64,000 bases of DNA, from contig CP099840.1 of assembly GCA_030062745.1 (NCBI GenBank), positions 6,010,138-6,074,137 on the forward strand. Reading direction: 5' to 3'. Shown here piece by piece: positions 46,181 through 59,227 of this stretch. A model generated the notes under the pieces. That model ran no database searches, was not told the DNA's origin, and saw only the letters and a list, made by a program, of their open reading frames with translations. Positions within the stretch are counted from its first letter, which is position 1. The number at the start of each line of letters is the position of its first letter. Origin of the DNA: Capitulum mitella (lineage: Eukaryota; Arthropoda; Thecostraca; Pollicipedomorpha; Pollicipedidae). A program made the position numbers and the translations under genes.

Positions 46181-46691
46181 AAACCACTGGGGTTTTCGGC
46201 CCCAGGGGGACCCGCTCGGCCGCCAGGGGGCCCCGCTTGGCCTCCAGAGGGGCCATGGCCCATTTGCTCCCCCCCCCTCTTAGCTACGCCACTGCTGCCC
46301 TCCATTTCCAGTCGAAATTTAACATTAACCCTATGCTGTTAGCATGGAAAGAAACGGGCTCAAAAACTGGCTTGCCCTCTCCCCATCTCTGGAGAGGCTC
46401 CGCTGCCACTGACTTTACAACGAGCATTGCATGCGTTGGACAGCCCCAAAGTTGAGTTTTCTTATATTTTTACAATTAGGTCCATAACGTTGCGTGAGAA
46501 GAATATTATTAAAATCTGCTGTCTCTCCTTCAATTTTCTTGGGCTTCTATGTACTCGGAATGCGTTATGGATTACTCGTCCAGGTTAGTGAAACGGACAA
46601 CCTGGATGTCAACGAAATACGTAAATGGACTAATGCTGCACGATTATGTCTAAACCTTATTAGTTTTGTTTCATTCTGGGCATGTCCGACA

Positions 46692-47008
46692 CAGGGACGT
46701 AACCAAGGGGGACCAGGGGGCCATGCCCCTCCCCCGAGCCAAGCGGTCTACACTAGATATATAATGATATATCTAGTATAGACGGCTTGGCTAGATATAT
46801 AATGATACATGATATTTCGCACAAATACGGAATAGTGATCATGTATTTGCTGCAAAAACAAACATCATATGTATTTCTGTGGGTTAAATATGAGGTTCAT
46901 TACATAAGATTGCTGCTTTTTCCTATAAACTTCGTCATATGGCAGCGGCACATGATCAAATTTTATATTTGGCCCTCAACCCTGAGGGAAATCCTGGTTA
47001 CGTGTCTG
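46692..47008. mobile_element. 317-bp hAT-type MITE
   Basis: Ends CAGGGACGTAACCA and, inverted, CAGACACGTAACCA. Flanks GTCCGACA (46,684-46,691) and GTCCGATA (47,009-47,016) are 8-bp target duplications with one mismatch. The interior shares AAGCGGTCTACACTAGATAT, GGAATAGTGATCAT, TGCAAAAACAAACAT and CCTATAAA(C/T)TTCGTCATATG with the elements at 5,358 and 53,918. It differs by an internal hairpin at 46,739-46,790 that looks like an inverted duplication of its own sequence. No coding capacity. Confidence 0.85.
46739..46790. repeat. inverted duplication inside the MITE
   Basis: CCAAGCGGTCTACACTAGAT at 46,739 is mirrored, with small differences, by ATCTAGTATAGACGGCTTGG ending at 46,790. The sister copies at 5,358 and 53,918 carry only one arm, so the duplication arose in this copy. 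Confidence 0.75.
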
Positions 47009-47308
47009 GTCCGATATTGCATCGTATATCACTGGTGCACATCAAGGTTTCCGCAATGGTTTGTGGCCTCTCCAATGCCAATCGCCATCACAGATAAAAG
47101 CTGCAGGTGCAGACCTGCCCAACCCAGCTTCAGATCAGGCACACCAGAAAAAGTCAACATTCACGAACATGTGGAAAACGCTTGTGGGGAAAATGTTCTT
47201 AAGGGAAAACGTTCGCAAGCGAATAGGTTCGTGACCAAGAGCTCGTAAACTTAAGGGTCGTATTGGAAAAGGAATGGATCTAAAATAGTAACTTTACTTA
47301 ACATAACC

Positions 47309-47611
47309 TTTTGCCCTAGATAAAATTTTGTCCCAGACCAATTTTTGTCCTAACCGAATTTCTGCAAGACGAAATTTTGTCCTGGACGAACTTATATCCC
47401 ATACGAACTTTTGTCCTATACGAATCTTAGCGAGACAAACTTTTGTCATCGACCAATTTCTATTCTGGGCGAACTTTGTCCATGCAAACTCTAGGGAGAC
47501 GGAATTTTGCCTTAGACGGCCTTTTGTCCGACGAACTTTGGTCCTTACAAACTATTATCCGATGAACTACTGCCCTATGAACTTTTGTCCGACGAACTTC
47601 TGCCCGAAAAC
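47309..47611. repeat. degenerate ~19-bp tandem array (GACGAACTTTTGTCC)
   Basis: About fifteen imperfect copies of a unit close to GACGAACTTTTGTCCTA, 17-20 bp each, in direct orientation. The repeated FCP/TNFCP-like peptides in one frame are translations of the array. The spacing is irregular and there are no unique spacers, so this is not CRISPR-like. Confidence 0.8.
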
Positions 47612-50600
47612 CATTTTAAACACACCCTAAGATTTTCAGGTCTGCCATATATAATGGTTTTGCGAGCCTTGTCGCTATCCTTGTTCCGGGCAGACGGCAG
47701 CCGCTCTAATCGCGCGTTCAGATCCAAGAACTGGTGAGATGGTTGCAGCCAGGTATCATTTTCGCAGAAAAATGAACTACTCTTTTAATTTGGTGTCATG
47801 GTCCTCTTTATACCGCAAACATAAGCAGATAAGCGGTTGCGGATATGGGGGGTAACTAGTGCGGCGACTGACGTGGCCAATGCGTGCCCCGGGGAAGACG
47901 GCCACGCAGGTGAGCAAGGACAGCAAGCACATCGAAACAGCGACGTGTTGTAAAGAAACATGGGATTCAAAAGGCTGAAAAATCTTTTGAAAAGTCAAAA
48001 AAAGCCGAGTGTGACGTCCAGGCTCTTCACCGTCCTGATGGAGCTCAGCTGAGCGCCACGAAATTTAACAGGAAAATTGGAACTTTCAGTAACATATGGT
48101 AGTTTGTAAATGTAATTAGCTGGGTGTTATTTGCTTTTACTGCTCAAGCAAATCAAGCCTCCAGACAAAAACGAGTTTGCTCTAGTTGACAAATAAGGCA
48201 TGGTAGGCACGACTTTTTTGCGGTGGAATCTGAGTGTTTTCTACTCACTAGGCATTATATGCGTTTTCGGCGAAGAGACTGAGATCATCTGCAAAGATTG
48301 TGTGCAAGAGTGGCCGATACGTGCAGCGGGAATTTTTTCTAATTTAATCTGATGGACTTACTAAGGCTCATTGAAGGGCTTAAAACCCGTGCTGGGCACA
48401 TCATGTTACGTAGACTCTGTATAACACCCGATGGCGCACTTTCATATAACTGCCGTTTTTTCGAAAGTTTAACGTTTCGTCATAAGGATAGGATACGATC
48501 ATTGGTAGTCAAGCGCCGAAGTGGCTCGAACCGGCCTTGCCGGTACGGTTCGACGAGAGCCATGCTGTCTGGGCTACCGATCACACTGAGGATCAATAAA
48601 GAATATCAGATTTTCCAAGGAGTTCTTGGCGTGAAGTAGTTCTTTAGTTGCGGTAAAAAAGTTGGCCTAGAGTTAAGACGTCTTCAATCATAAATTACGA
48701 ATTTTGATGGATAGACATGCTGGAGGTGGTGTTATGCCCTGAACTGCAACTCTGAAAATTGGTGCCTCCGAAATTTCATTATGATCATTTTTTTTATTAA
48801 GTTAATATGACTGTGCTGTGTTTACATGAATAGTGCTGGGTTCAAGATCGCCATTTTTTGGGGGGGAGGATGACTCGAATTCAACCAAAGTTTTACAGTT
48901 TGCACCTGGACCCTATGACTGAAGCGTTGACTGGAAAAACACGATAATCAGTTTGAGAGAATGACACCCGTGGTTGGGATCAGAATTAGTAGTAGCACGA
49001 GCATGTCACAGGGATCTTGACCCTGTCAACTAATTGCTTTGGCATATGAATTAATTCGCCCAAGGGACGCAGCCAGGTGGTGGTGAAGGTTCGCGTTATT
49101 GAGTCATCATGTTCCCTATGTTAACGGGTGTCGTATGGTATCATACAATCCGACGATATTACGTGCTACTTCGTAACTGGCTGACCCATTCGGTTCCGGG
49201 TCACAGATTTTGATCCTGGGACACATTTATAGCACAATCCTTTTCGACAAGATGGCGAATAAATCTTGCATGCATCGTTTTTATTGTATTAATTTAAAAA
49301 AAACCTGTTACGTTCTACGTACGCCCCATCCATATTTTTCCTTTCCCATGTGACCAATATCATATCTACCTTTACTTGCCTTTCAAGCAAAACATGTAAG
49401 TCGAAAGTGTGAAGAGAATTCTTTTATAATGCTTTGACATTTAAAATTTATTAGATCGTTCTATCGCCGCGAAGAAATAAAAATATGGCAATCGTGGGAG
49501 ACAAGCAACTCCGCCCTTTCCATTCCCACTTAACTCCGTTTTCGAATTTCGCGCTCGGAAACATAGCGAGGTCATGGTGGAACGTGCGAGGGCGTCATCG
49601 CAGCCAGCAGCCCCATTGCGCTGGACGTGCTGAGACCCGGGGAAATCGAAGCTGTGTCGGCCCGTGACGCAAGCGCCTGGTTTACGGACGCATTGACACT
49701 GGCTGAAAGGCTCATCCTTTGATGCGTGACGTTCGAGACGGTCTAAATTCTGCACGGGTTGCGGCTGAGAGAAGACAGTAGTCCTGATATGAGGTCAGGA
49801 CAGTTTAGCGACTGTGAGCAGGGTCCTGCGCAGGCGGCGGAGATAGAAAAGAAAATTGTGGGTGTCCAATAGGGCTGTGATTTTATAAATCTAACTAAAG
49901 GAAAACAACGAGAAGACCTAATTTAACAACTTAAATGCTATTCCCTTAAAGACCTTGCGCGTTTAAACATAATCGCGGTACAAATTTCGTGCAAATACAA
50001 ACAGCTGAGCAATATTATTGGCACCCGTACCAACCAAAGCCGTCAAGCCTGTGCCCAAACAATCTGCAAACATATCCAAACTTTCACGAATATTTGCGAG
50101 AAGTATCAAAAATCATTCCAGTTTAATCGCTACTACATTTGGTGCCAAAAGCGAAAAGTGAAATCTTTAGAGGTCATCTCCGCAAGAAAGTTCACAGCCA
50201 ATACATCAAATATGTAACAAGCGAATTTTGAGGTAATCATGTTATGGTTTGCGTGTTCATGGCCCTGCGTGGTTCAAAAGTGAGAAAATCAAATGCGGAA
50301 TCTATGAAGGGCCATAGGTAACGAATGAAAAGCACCATCATTCGAAAGCATAGGACATTTGTTCATTCATACATTTGTTCTGGCCAGACGTCATGAAACC
50401 AGTTATCTACCATTCGTACCATAGAACTCTTTGCACTGCATAGGGCCTACAGCCTGCATAGGTTTCACAGTTGTGTTGCTTTTTTCAAACCATGCAGATA
50501 AATTCGTACCATCTCGGATAAGTACCTCACCGATTCTCTGTGCTAGGCGAAAGATCCATCCATTCTCACTTGGAGTCTATGCTGCATTTATCAGCCAAAG

Positions 50601-51990
50601 CTTTGGAAATAAAAACGTGAAGCGAACTGGAACGGTTTCAAGGCATCTTAAAACCTCAAATCAGCCTAACTTACGAACAAAGCAAGCGTAATTCTAAAGC
50701 TCCTATTAGGCAGGTACAACTGGTCAAGAGTTAAGCTCCAAAAACAGTACAAAAAAAACACTTTTCAATGGAAACAAACAGTTTCGTTTGCTAGCAAAAA
50801 GCCTCAAAACCGAAAAAATAGCGTAACTGGTAATAAATAATCTTCTCACAACCGTCTACTTCGGTAAAGATGTGGTCCTTCCCTCAGGGCAGCAGGCAGA
50901 TTCATCCAGCAGTGGACGAACGCTTTAGTAGCTGGAACGAAATCATTTAACCTGGTTCTTCTTTATGAAGCGCCGCGTGGAGCTTATGTTCTAGATACCT
51001 TACAGTGCGGGCCTTCCTAAATTGCGCATGTATCACATTTTACCCATAAGTTGCATTTTACTCTCATTGTAGCTCTTCCTTAGACTCAGCTTCCAGCTAT
51101 TTCCTGTTGGCTTCACGCGGATCATGAACCCTGTCTTCCTCCTGCCTTTATAACATTAATGGAATGCCTACACAAAGTTAAGAAACATCTTTCGGTCTGT
51201 ACCGTCCCTGATTCCCCTGTCCCTTGTTTTATCCTGATCTGGAGAAAATTAATGAGGTCTCATCCAGGGAGATACTTAGTCTTCAGGCCTTTCCAACGAT
51301 GGCTGGAAATATAGAGACTTCTCTCAAAACTCTTCATAACCGGACGAAGTGATGCCCGGCGCCCATTTGTTCCATGCCAGCATTTGTATTTGGTACTTCA
51401 GCACGCTGCATAGAGAGACTGAGCATACTAAGAAAACTGGATTTCGGGCAGCATTAGGCAGGAGCAGACATGTCTATTGCCTAAGTGACACACAATCTGG
51501 ACTTACGAACCATGGTGGAGGTCCTGCCTTAAAAATGGCACCAGATACTGCACTGTACGGCTGGATGCGCATTGGCTGCTGTCCCTGGTATTTGGAAAAA
51601 TGTTTCCACATTTTTTGGCCATTGACAATTGTCTTTCCCAAAGGGCTGGAAGGGTCAGCTGCTCAACCCTTGGGCTACGATTGGAATTTTGAGTTAATGT
51701 CGCCTTGAGCTGGAAGGGCAAAATAAGTGGATGGGGTCCACTGAAATTTGTTCAAGGGTGGTTTAGAAATTAATAAAGCCCATATATTCATGTTTCTCTC
51801 CGGAATGGGGGCTAAGCATGCTACATTATTCACCATGCGACTTTGTTCTTCTAAGGGCATGTAATATTTACATGTCTTATAACCGAAACTAGCGTTTTCA
51901 CCAGGATAAATTGAAAAATGTTGCTCCATACGTGAGTCGAAACAGTCCCTGACACTCTATTATTTTAACTTCAAGCTCCGAATACAGCAG

Positions 51991-51993
<3 letters not shown>
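47612..51993. other. gene-free stretch
   Basis: No gene recognised. G-run at about 48,857-48,867. Short frames such as 48,352-48,639 (plus) and 51,349-51,708 (plus) have no family resemblance, and I see no consistent splice structure. DNA around 49,069 (GGGACGCAGCCAGG) faintly resembles a hAT end. Confidence 0.4.
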
Positions 51994-52042
<49 letters not shown>

Positions 52043-52043
52043 C
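51994..52043. repeat. (TA)n microsatellite
   Basis: About 40 bp of pure TA repeat ending in TATGTATATAC. Confidence 0.95.
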
Positions 52044-53770
52044 ATTACAATTATGGTACCACAGTTTGCATGACAATTTTCATTTTCGCTGTAGAGATTA
52101 AAAGCTTGAAAGCTCATATGGAATCATATTTGAAGCCATGGCGTTGTAAAAACGGTCGCTTCTTCTTTTCAGCCTCTAGATCAGGAACGTAATTTTTTTA
52201 AATGGATTAGCAAGTGGGGCATCCACTCATTCATTATTATGGTAATTCCAAATTACTGTGAGTGCTCGTCCCATATGGATCCCTTATTAAATTCACAAAT
52301 ATTTTGTCAGTCAATTTTGGGGCGCAGAAACATCAACAAAGTAATAGAAAACCATACGCATGGCTTAAATAATTTTTGTTTCGGAAGGCCCGGTTCACAG
52401 AGTAATTTATAGTCCTTTTTTTGTCCAGACTTGTAACCAACGAATTTTGTTGTGGACAGTAAAACACCTTCCACTCTGCAAAAAAAAACAATAACATTAA
52501 GCATTTCCATTGTGTCCAAAGGTAAAATGAGGTATCGGTACATAACGTTTAGCTATTCCTAAACTTAGCGGATTAACATCAGCACGTTGCAACAGAGAAA
52601 ATCCTAAAAAAAGACTGGACATCTGGCATGCACCTAGAACATGTGTACTCCAAACGTTCAGCAGTCAGTACGGCGCTGCGTGAAAAAAATCATCTCAAAA
52701 TAGCACTGACCTTGCCAGCTTGAAAATTACCAAACATCCATATTTGCATAACATTTCTGTGTCCTGGTAATATCATGCGAAAAACATTAACATTTTTTTT
52801 TTGTCATCCGCCATCGTCGACAAGCATGTGTTTGATAGGCCAGGAGTGCAGAGGATACGCCCAAAACATCCTCACTCTCAGCCCAGTTTTCTGAATTCAC
52901 ATCACTCCCTTGGGCGCTGCACGAAAAGAAGCGAAGCAAAAACCCTCATATCTCAGCTCCCAGATTTTAGACAATAGCGGAGCTCCTGTTCGTTAAGTCA
53001 AATTGGAATCGACGATCTGCTGTTTCCAAGAAAGAAGTAAGCTGTCCAGGCGATTTTAGTCCCCTTCAGTGTTTGCCCCTTATGCTGTTTAACCAACTGG
53101 GGTTCTTTTGTCTTTGTAGTTTTACTGGCGCCTAAGTGGTCTGTTTACTTGTTCGCCAATCTTCTTGTTCGAAAGCACCCTTGGTTACAGATAAGATGGA
53201 TATAACTCCTAGTTGTTGGCGGTAACGATCCGTTATAATGTACACTTTGTAATCAGGGCACTTCCGAAAATTCAAATTCAGCGACCCTTTCCTCAAAGCC
53301 TCTTAACAACAATGAAAATAGTCTCGCTGTCGTAAAGTGTGCTTTTTTTTGTTCTGTGTCAGTGGTGGTGATTGTGTCTTACCACAGTTTCAAGATTCCA
53401 TTTTTCGTCTTAGGCCTTTTGTTCCTCCTGGCCTTATCCTTGGTGCCTGATTAAGGCTGAATGCTTAAAAAAACGATTTATGTATAAAATAACAATTATA
53501 CATAAAAAATATATAATTATAAAAAATTTGCTAAATTAAATAAAAATCTTGCGGTGTAAACCCTTTGCTGGTTATGTTTTTAAGTCCCGTGGAATGTCTT
53601 ACAGTCACATTTATTCTACCTTAACATTCACCGGACGTCGGGGAAAGTTACCACTATTCTTGACGAGTTTTTTATTCAACTGACTTGGAACGGCCAAGGT
53701 CAAGGGCCTGAAGTTTACGACTGCTGTCCTTGCATTGTTTCTGCACCTTTTCCAAAGGCCAAATATTTCT
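52044..53770. other. gene-free stretch
   Basis: AT-rich, no gene recognised. GGTCA motifs appear from about 53,695, leading into the half-site repeat at 53,771. Confidence 0.4.
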
Positions 53771-53795
53771 AGGTCATGTCAGGTCACCGAGGTAA
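53771..53795 (+). repeat. AGGTCA half-site repeat
   Basis: AGGTCA at 53,771 and 53,781 (10-bp step) and AGGTAA at 53,790 (9-bp step). Confidence 0.45.
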
Positions 53796-53917
53796 TAACA
53801 TTTTTCCCAAGAACGTGCAAATAATTTTTCTACTGTTGAGCCTCATTTTGGCTTATTCCTCAGGAGTTTGAAAAGACACAAAACCAGTTTTTTTAGACAG
53901 GGCTCTTTGGCTCATAT

Positions 53918-54205
53918 CTGGGGCGTAGGTAGGACCCGTATGCTCCTCCCAGGGAGGAGGGCCAAAGGGGTCGTGTCCCCTGAGCCAAGCGGTCTACACC
54001 AGATATATAGCGATTTCGCAGGAATACGTTACAGTAATCATATAAATGTTGCAAAAACAAACATTATATATTTTTCCGCACATTAAATATGATGTAAATT
54101 ACGCAAAAAATTTTGCGTTTCCCTATAAATTTCGTCATATGCCAGTGGCATATCACAAAATTTCACATTTCACCCCTCCCGAGGGAAATCCTGGCTACGT
54201 ACCTG
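53918..54205. mobile_element. 288-bp hAT-type MITE
   Basis: Left end CTGGGGCGTAGGTAGGA (second base apparently mutated), right end inverted CAGGTACGTAGCCAG. The 8-bp flanks GCTCATAT and GGACATAT match at six positions. The interior is clearly homologous to 46,692-47,008, including AAGCGGTCTACACCAGATAT, ATGTTGCAAAAACAAACAT and CCCTATAAATTTCGTCATAT. No coding capacity. Confidence 0.8.
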
Positions 54206-54439
54206 GGACATATACTTGACAATATATCGCAGTTTGAGAGCTCATTGACCTCTCCAAGGGCAGCTGAAGTTATTCTGATTGTAGTAGCCCGCCGAGCCGG
54301 ACCTCCAAATGCCATTCGCCCGACCGGGTGGGGGATGTCCGCCCCTCCTAGGAATCTCAGACCCTGTGCGTCGCACAGAAAAAAAAACTAAGTACCAGTG
54401 AAGAGGATTCATCAAGGCGGGATCGAATAAGCACAAGTT

Positions 54440-55115
54440 TTTTAAACTTGGGTCAATACTAAGGTCATCAGGGGCTATGATAGGTCAGATTGAACTAAAG
54501 TGGAAGTGAAATATGAAAGGAAACTGACTTTGTGATTTTTGGTTTGGTGGGATACGAAGATGATTATAAAAACGAGGTCAGGTGAAACCGCGAGCTAATT
54601 CCGTACATGTCTGTGGCACTATAATGATGTATCGCACATCGACCTTCCCGATAATTTTGTCACTAAGTTGGACTGCAGATGAAGCCCGTATCATAGTAAA
54701 ACACTTGATTAACATTCTTTCACTGCCATAAAGGTCAATCTGGGTCAAAAAAGGTCATCAGAAATCACTGACCTTTGATGGCGTCCGATTACGATTATAG
54801 ATTTTTGCATTGAATTTTATTTCATCGTCTATTTAATCAAAATCATGCAGGCAGTTTTCGTTTCAGAGAAATAGCATGTTTCGGGCAACAGATACCCATA
54901 CCATGAAAAAGTTCACAAAAATGGCCTGACCTGAGGTCACTGACCTTCGAGTTCCTGAAGACCACGAAAGATACCAAGTTGTTACGTTTACTGCATTCTG
55001 TCACTCCTGCTAATTTCATACAAATCCGTCCTGCCCCCAAAAAAATTATTATGGCTAATATTTTTTTTGAAGGATGGCCTTCTTGACCTAACCTCAGTCA
55101 ATGACCTGATCTCCT
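54440..55115. repeat. dispersed-repeat relic rich in GGTCA/TGACC
   Basis: GGTCA or TGACC occurs more than ten times, in both orientations. A clean 10-bp-step array (AGGTCA, GGGTCA, AGGTCA at 54,732, 54,742, 54,752) lies within it, and AAAATGGCCTGACCTGAGG at about 54,920 resembles text near 13,250. Probably an eroded copy of the family seen near 4,000 and 12,800. Confidence 0.5.
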
Positions 55116-58100
55116 TGGGACTTAAAATTTTCATGCGGGGTACAAAGTAGATACGAAAAAGGCAATGAAAATTTCCCGGTGCTGCTCGCCGCCGTCTTTT
55201 CGCCTTGCTTGGGAAACCTTAGGGCGGATTCCTCCTGGCCTGGTGAGGGCCGACTTAAAATGGCTTCGAATGCGTTGCAGAAAAAAAATTTTGTCGCTGC
55301 CTTCAGCAATGACAACTATCTTTACTTGTTTTAATTATCAGAACTCAAGTCTGTGACAATCAGACATCACGGTCGGCACTATCTGCGTACTAAATGCTGA
55401 AATAATATTTGGCCTTTCATTGGCATGCCATGAACTCACGAAACAGACGGTTATTGACTGCGATCTGCCAGCTTTAAAACCAGGTCGCTACAAAAGCATG
55501 CCATGCGTTCCGAAATGTTTTTTTCCAGGCGCAAGTTAAGCTTGTTCCACATCAAGGTTGCTCACTTAATGCATAGCTTTTCAGAAAATTTTCTTGCATC
55601 GCCAGGATCTTACGGCTAGGATTCCGACTGATTTCCGCCGGCCGGTGACTGATGAGTGCGCTGAGCGGCTCGCCTGCCGGTCACTTTACGCACTCGTTAA
55701 GCTGTCGAGCACGTAACGGGCGGAAAGTCTCACGTCCGGTAATGAGCCATCTCGGCTCGTTCAGCGGCGCGTGCGAGAACTGCCAACTGAGCCGGCCGGG
55801 CGCTGGGCCGCGCCGGCGTCCCGGCTTCCCGACAGCCCGGCAACCGGGCCGCCGGCCGCCACCTGTCCGCGCCGCCGCCGCCGACGCGCCGGAATCGCCC
55901 GGGCGCCGGCGCCGGCGCCGGCGATTGGTGGGCCGCTGCGCCCGGCATATCTATTAGCCGACCCATCAGCGCGGCGGGAGCGACGCGCCGGGCGTCGGCC
56001 GTCGGCCGCCGCCGGCGATGGGAGGCGACCGGCTGCGGCCGACAGACGGCATTATGCCCGCCAGAATACGACACGAGGCCGACACGCAATCCGCGCCGCG
56101 CCGTCGCCCTCGCTCCGCCGGCGAGACTGCTCTCGCGCCGCCCGCGACGCCACGCGGCGGACGGCGCGGAGCGTTTCAATCCGCCGCCGCCCGCCGCCGA
56201 ATCACGGCGAGCGAGATAACTACGTCCGTGACGGGGTCGCCAGCCCGCCGCAATCCCGTCCGGGGTCTGAATAAGCCACGGTCGGGCCGGGCCCGGGGGG
56301 CGCGTTTCCATTTAGGAGTCGAGTCGGCGGCCTCGTTCTGCGAGCGCCAACTGCGGATTACGGTCCGGGATCATCACGAATTTATCGTGACTCGGCTGCT
56401 GACGGTCGCCAGGAGCCGTTATGGCGGCCCGGAAATGGGGGCGACGTCTTCTTCGGCGCCAGCGGCACGTTCCGGAGGCTCGTTATCCACTGGCTCAGCT
56501 GTTGAGGCACCAGGCGAGCGGGGATTCCGGTGTTTGGTCGTGTTTCTCCTGGGGACCCAGAAATTGGCCTGCGGTCCGGGGAACGAGTACCAGGGGTAAA
56601 GCTCACACTTTGGGTGAGTCGAAAATGGTTTGCGTGGACTCTGGTGTGGCAAAATTACCCACGCCTTCCATGAATATGCAACATACTTGTCCTAGCAGTC
56701 CCTGAAGACACCAGAAGGAGCTGCTCTGAAACCCATCTTTAACGTCTTTAGAAAGGCGGATGAAAGCATCTCCTCGTAACGAATATACATACTTTTGCGG
56801 ATGCTCTGAATGGGCGTAAATGGGTAAATAGATCAATCGTAATGCAATAAGCAAATTTTGTGTTGAGAACTTTTCAGGCTGGCAACAGAGCTAAAGCACT
56901 GAACTCACTGGAGGTGACTACCACAATGCCTCATGATTTTTTTCGGGGCATATTCAGTTCAATGACAAATGTTGCATGACACAAAACTGACTCAGTTTTG
57001 AGGACATTGGTTAGGGCCCAGATTTGATTATATCGGCTATCGGCGCCTAACCTTGCGTCCCCTGTTTTTCGGGAGAATAATTCCATGGTTATGCCCGCAC
57101 GTTCACATATCTTTAGCAGGTGACCACGCCAGGTTTCAGTTTCAGTTTTTAAAAAAGGGTTCAGTCAAAATCGAAACAGTTAGTGGTGTGTCCCATAGGC
57201 ATGCAGTATCTCGTAGGCCTGGGTTAATCAGTTCAGCGCTAGGCTGCGTCCACAAGTGTTGTTTGCCTGACTTCGCAACGGATCATTCCCGTCGACTCTA
57301 CCCAGCCATACCGAATCAGGAGGGTGACGCATTATGACGCTCCCAAAGCTGCATGTTACAGAACAAACTGAGCAAAGAAGACGGCAGCGATGCTGATTAT
57401 GAAGAAGTGCGAAGTCGGAAAACACTTGTCATTTTTCTGATTTTCGCCAAATTTTTCCTAGACATCGGCATTTAATTTCAACAGCGTTCAACCACATTCG
57501 TGGATTTACCCGTGTAAATTGGGGAAGGCAGACTTTCACGCCAACCTCAGTTTATGCCATTTCTGTTTTGTACTAATTTCTCATGGAGTACATTTTATTT
57601 TTTCGGGGTTCCAGATGCAATAACAAGCATTAATGCACGTGTTCGGAGCTATCGAAAACAATTGTTTCCCAAGTCTATCTCGGCACCAGAAACGTTCCAT
57701 GTCTCCGACGCAAACACCCCGTTACGTAAGCCTCGCGAAGCAGCCAACAGGCTCCGAGAACCAATAAGGTCGATAGCCGTCTCCCCCTGTCCCTGCCCAG
57801 GATCGGAAACCGGTTCCGTCAGGTCGTGCATTCCACCCGCTCTGCCGCCCTGCACCTGCTGAACTCCGCCGTAAAATGCGCCTCACGTCGCCGTCACGAT
57901 CTGTCGGCTGGCGATGAAGCCCTGAACGAGGCTGAGAACACTCGATCGGCATCCGCGCCTGACAGCCAACACCACGTCACCGCCCGCCGGCTCCAGACCC
58001 CCCCCCCCCACTCTGGTGCTGTTCCTCCAGGGAAGCCCGCGAGGCACGCGCGACGGTAAACACCCCACAGGCCTTGAACCCCGCGGCGACGCCCGAGGGC

Positions 58101-59227
58101 CGCGGCGTCGACAGTGCAGTGCATCTGCAACTGGTGGACCCGAAGTGGGCAGGGGAGGGGAGGCGACCTGCTCGATCCATCAGGCATTCACTGGCCGCAT
58201 ACGGCACGCGAGCGGCCCGCATTCCTGCGCCGCCGCCGACGTAATTTCGGCTAAGTGGCCCCGTCGCCGGCGCCGCGGCCGTCGGCGTCGACGGCGGCGC
58301 GGATCGTCGGCGCCGACGCCAGACGCCGGGCGGACGGGGGCCGCGGCGGGCGTGCGACGGCGGCGGGGAGGCGAGCTCCACCGCTCGGCAGCCTGAAGAG
58401 AGTCCGACTGGCCGGCCGATACCGGGTAGGTCTGTCGTGGCCGTGCCGACTGGGCTCCTGGTGTGGTGAGCCCAGCCGCTCGGTGCGAGGGAAGCCCTGT
58501 TTGTGATTAGAGCGCAGCGCAGCGTGCTAACTGGTTTGTGTGGTCTCATTGCGTTCGGTTTTGTTTCGGTTTCGGTTGCTTGCAACTCGTCTCGCTTATC
58601 TTGATCAGGTTCGTGAAGCGTTAGCCCTAGTTGTGCCATCCAGTCCCAGATACTGGAGTGAGCTTTCTGTTTGAACGGAAGTTATTAGTGGCTCGGACAG
58701 CGGCTGCGACGCAGTAGGTTTGTTTGAGCTCGAACAAATATGTACGAAAGACAGATTGTTTCAGGGCACGGAAGACCAAATTTAGACTGCGGGCGCTTGT
58801 TATGACAAGAGGGCATTTTAAAAGACGCGTTTTGGTGAGCCAATGGCGCCATAGGCCGCCATAGCGTGAAGAAATTATTTATCATGAAGTATAATCCACT
58901 TGATAGGATCTGGTACAGGATTAAACATAAATAGGGTTGTTTTTTAGCACTACGTCTTCACAATATTCCACAGGTTTATCGCTTGTTCAGGTCGACCTCT
59001 AGGGACATGCTGCGACCTATTGGCATCCTTGGTTCCGGTCATCAATTCAGCAGGTCGTTTGACAGTGCGACTGTGCTGTGACGCGGAACCATTAAGGCAG
59101 AGCGCTTGGATGGTGGAAAACATACCTGCTCCAAGAACGGCGCAGTCGACCGGCTTCCCGGAACGCGGCGTTGTGTTGTTCAAACATCCTTGACTCACAC
59201 CAGGACCGTACTGCGTGTTGCGCGGGG
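55116..59227. other. gene-free stretch with two CpG-rich islands
   Basis: CpG-rich islands at about 55,640-56,300 and 57,760-58,420 could be promoters or first exons, but frames are open on both strands and no start exon is supportable. A C10 run lies at about 58,000. The rest is AT-moderate. Confidence 0.4.

Larger units (their letters stand above)
43569..46294. mobile_element. 2.7 kb hAT-like non-autonomous element filled with tandem repeats
   Basis: The left end GAGGGGTGTAGCCAGG (first base apparently mutated from C) and the right end, read inverted, CAGTGGCGTAGCTAAG are the usual hAT-type termini. They are flanked by CTGCCCCC (43,561-43,568) and CTGCCCTC (46,295-46,302), an 8-bp target duplication with one mismatch. 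A second, older hAT-like end (AAGGGCGGATCCAGGATTT) sits at about 43,646, so insertions may be nested. From about 43,990 to 45,980 the interior is degenerate tandem repeats. Frames of 100-170 codons here are translations of those repeats. No transposase was seen. Confidence 0.65.

Noticed and set aside
47328..47630. Cys/Asn/Phe repeat protein or CRISPR-like array
   Set aside because: The frame is a translation of the 19-bp array; units are contiguous and degenerate with no spacers.
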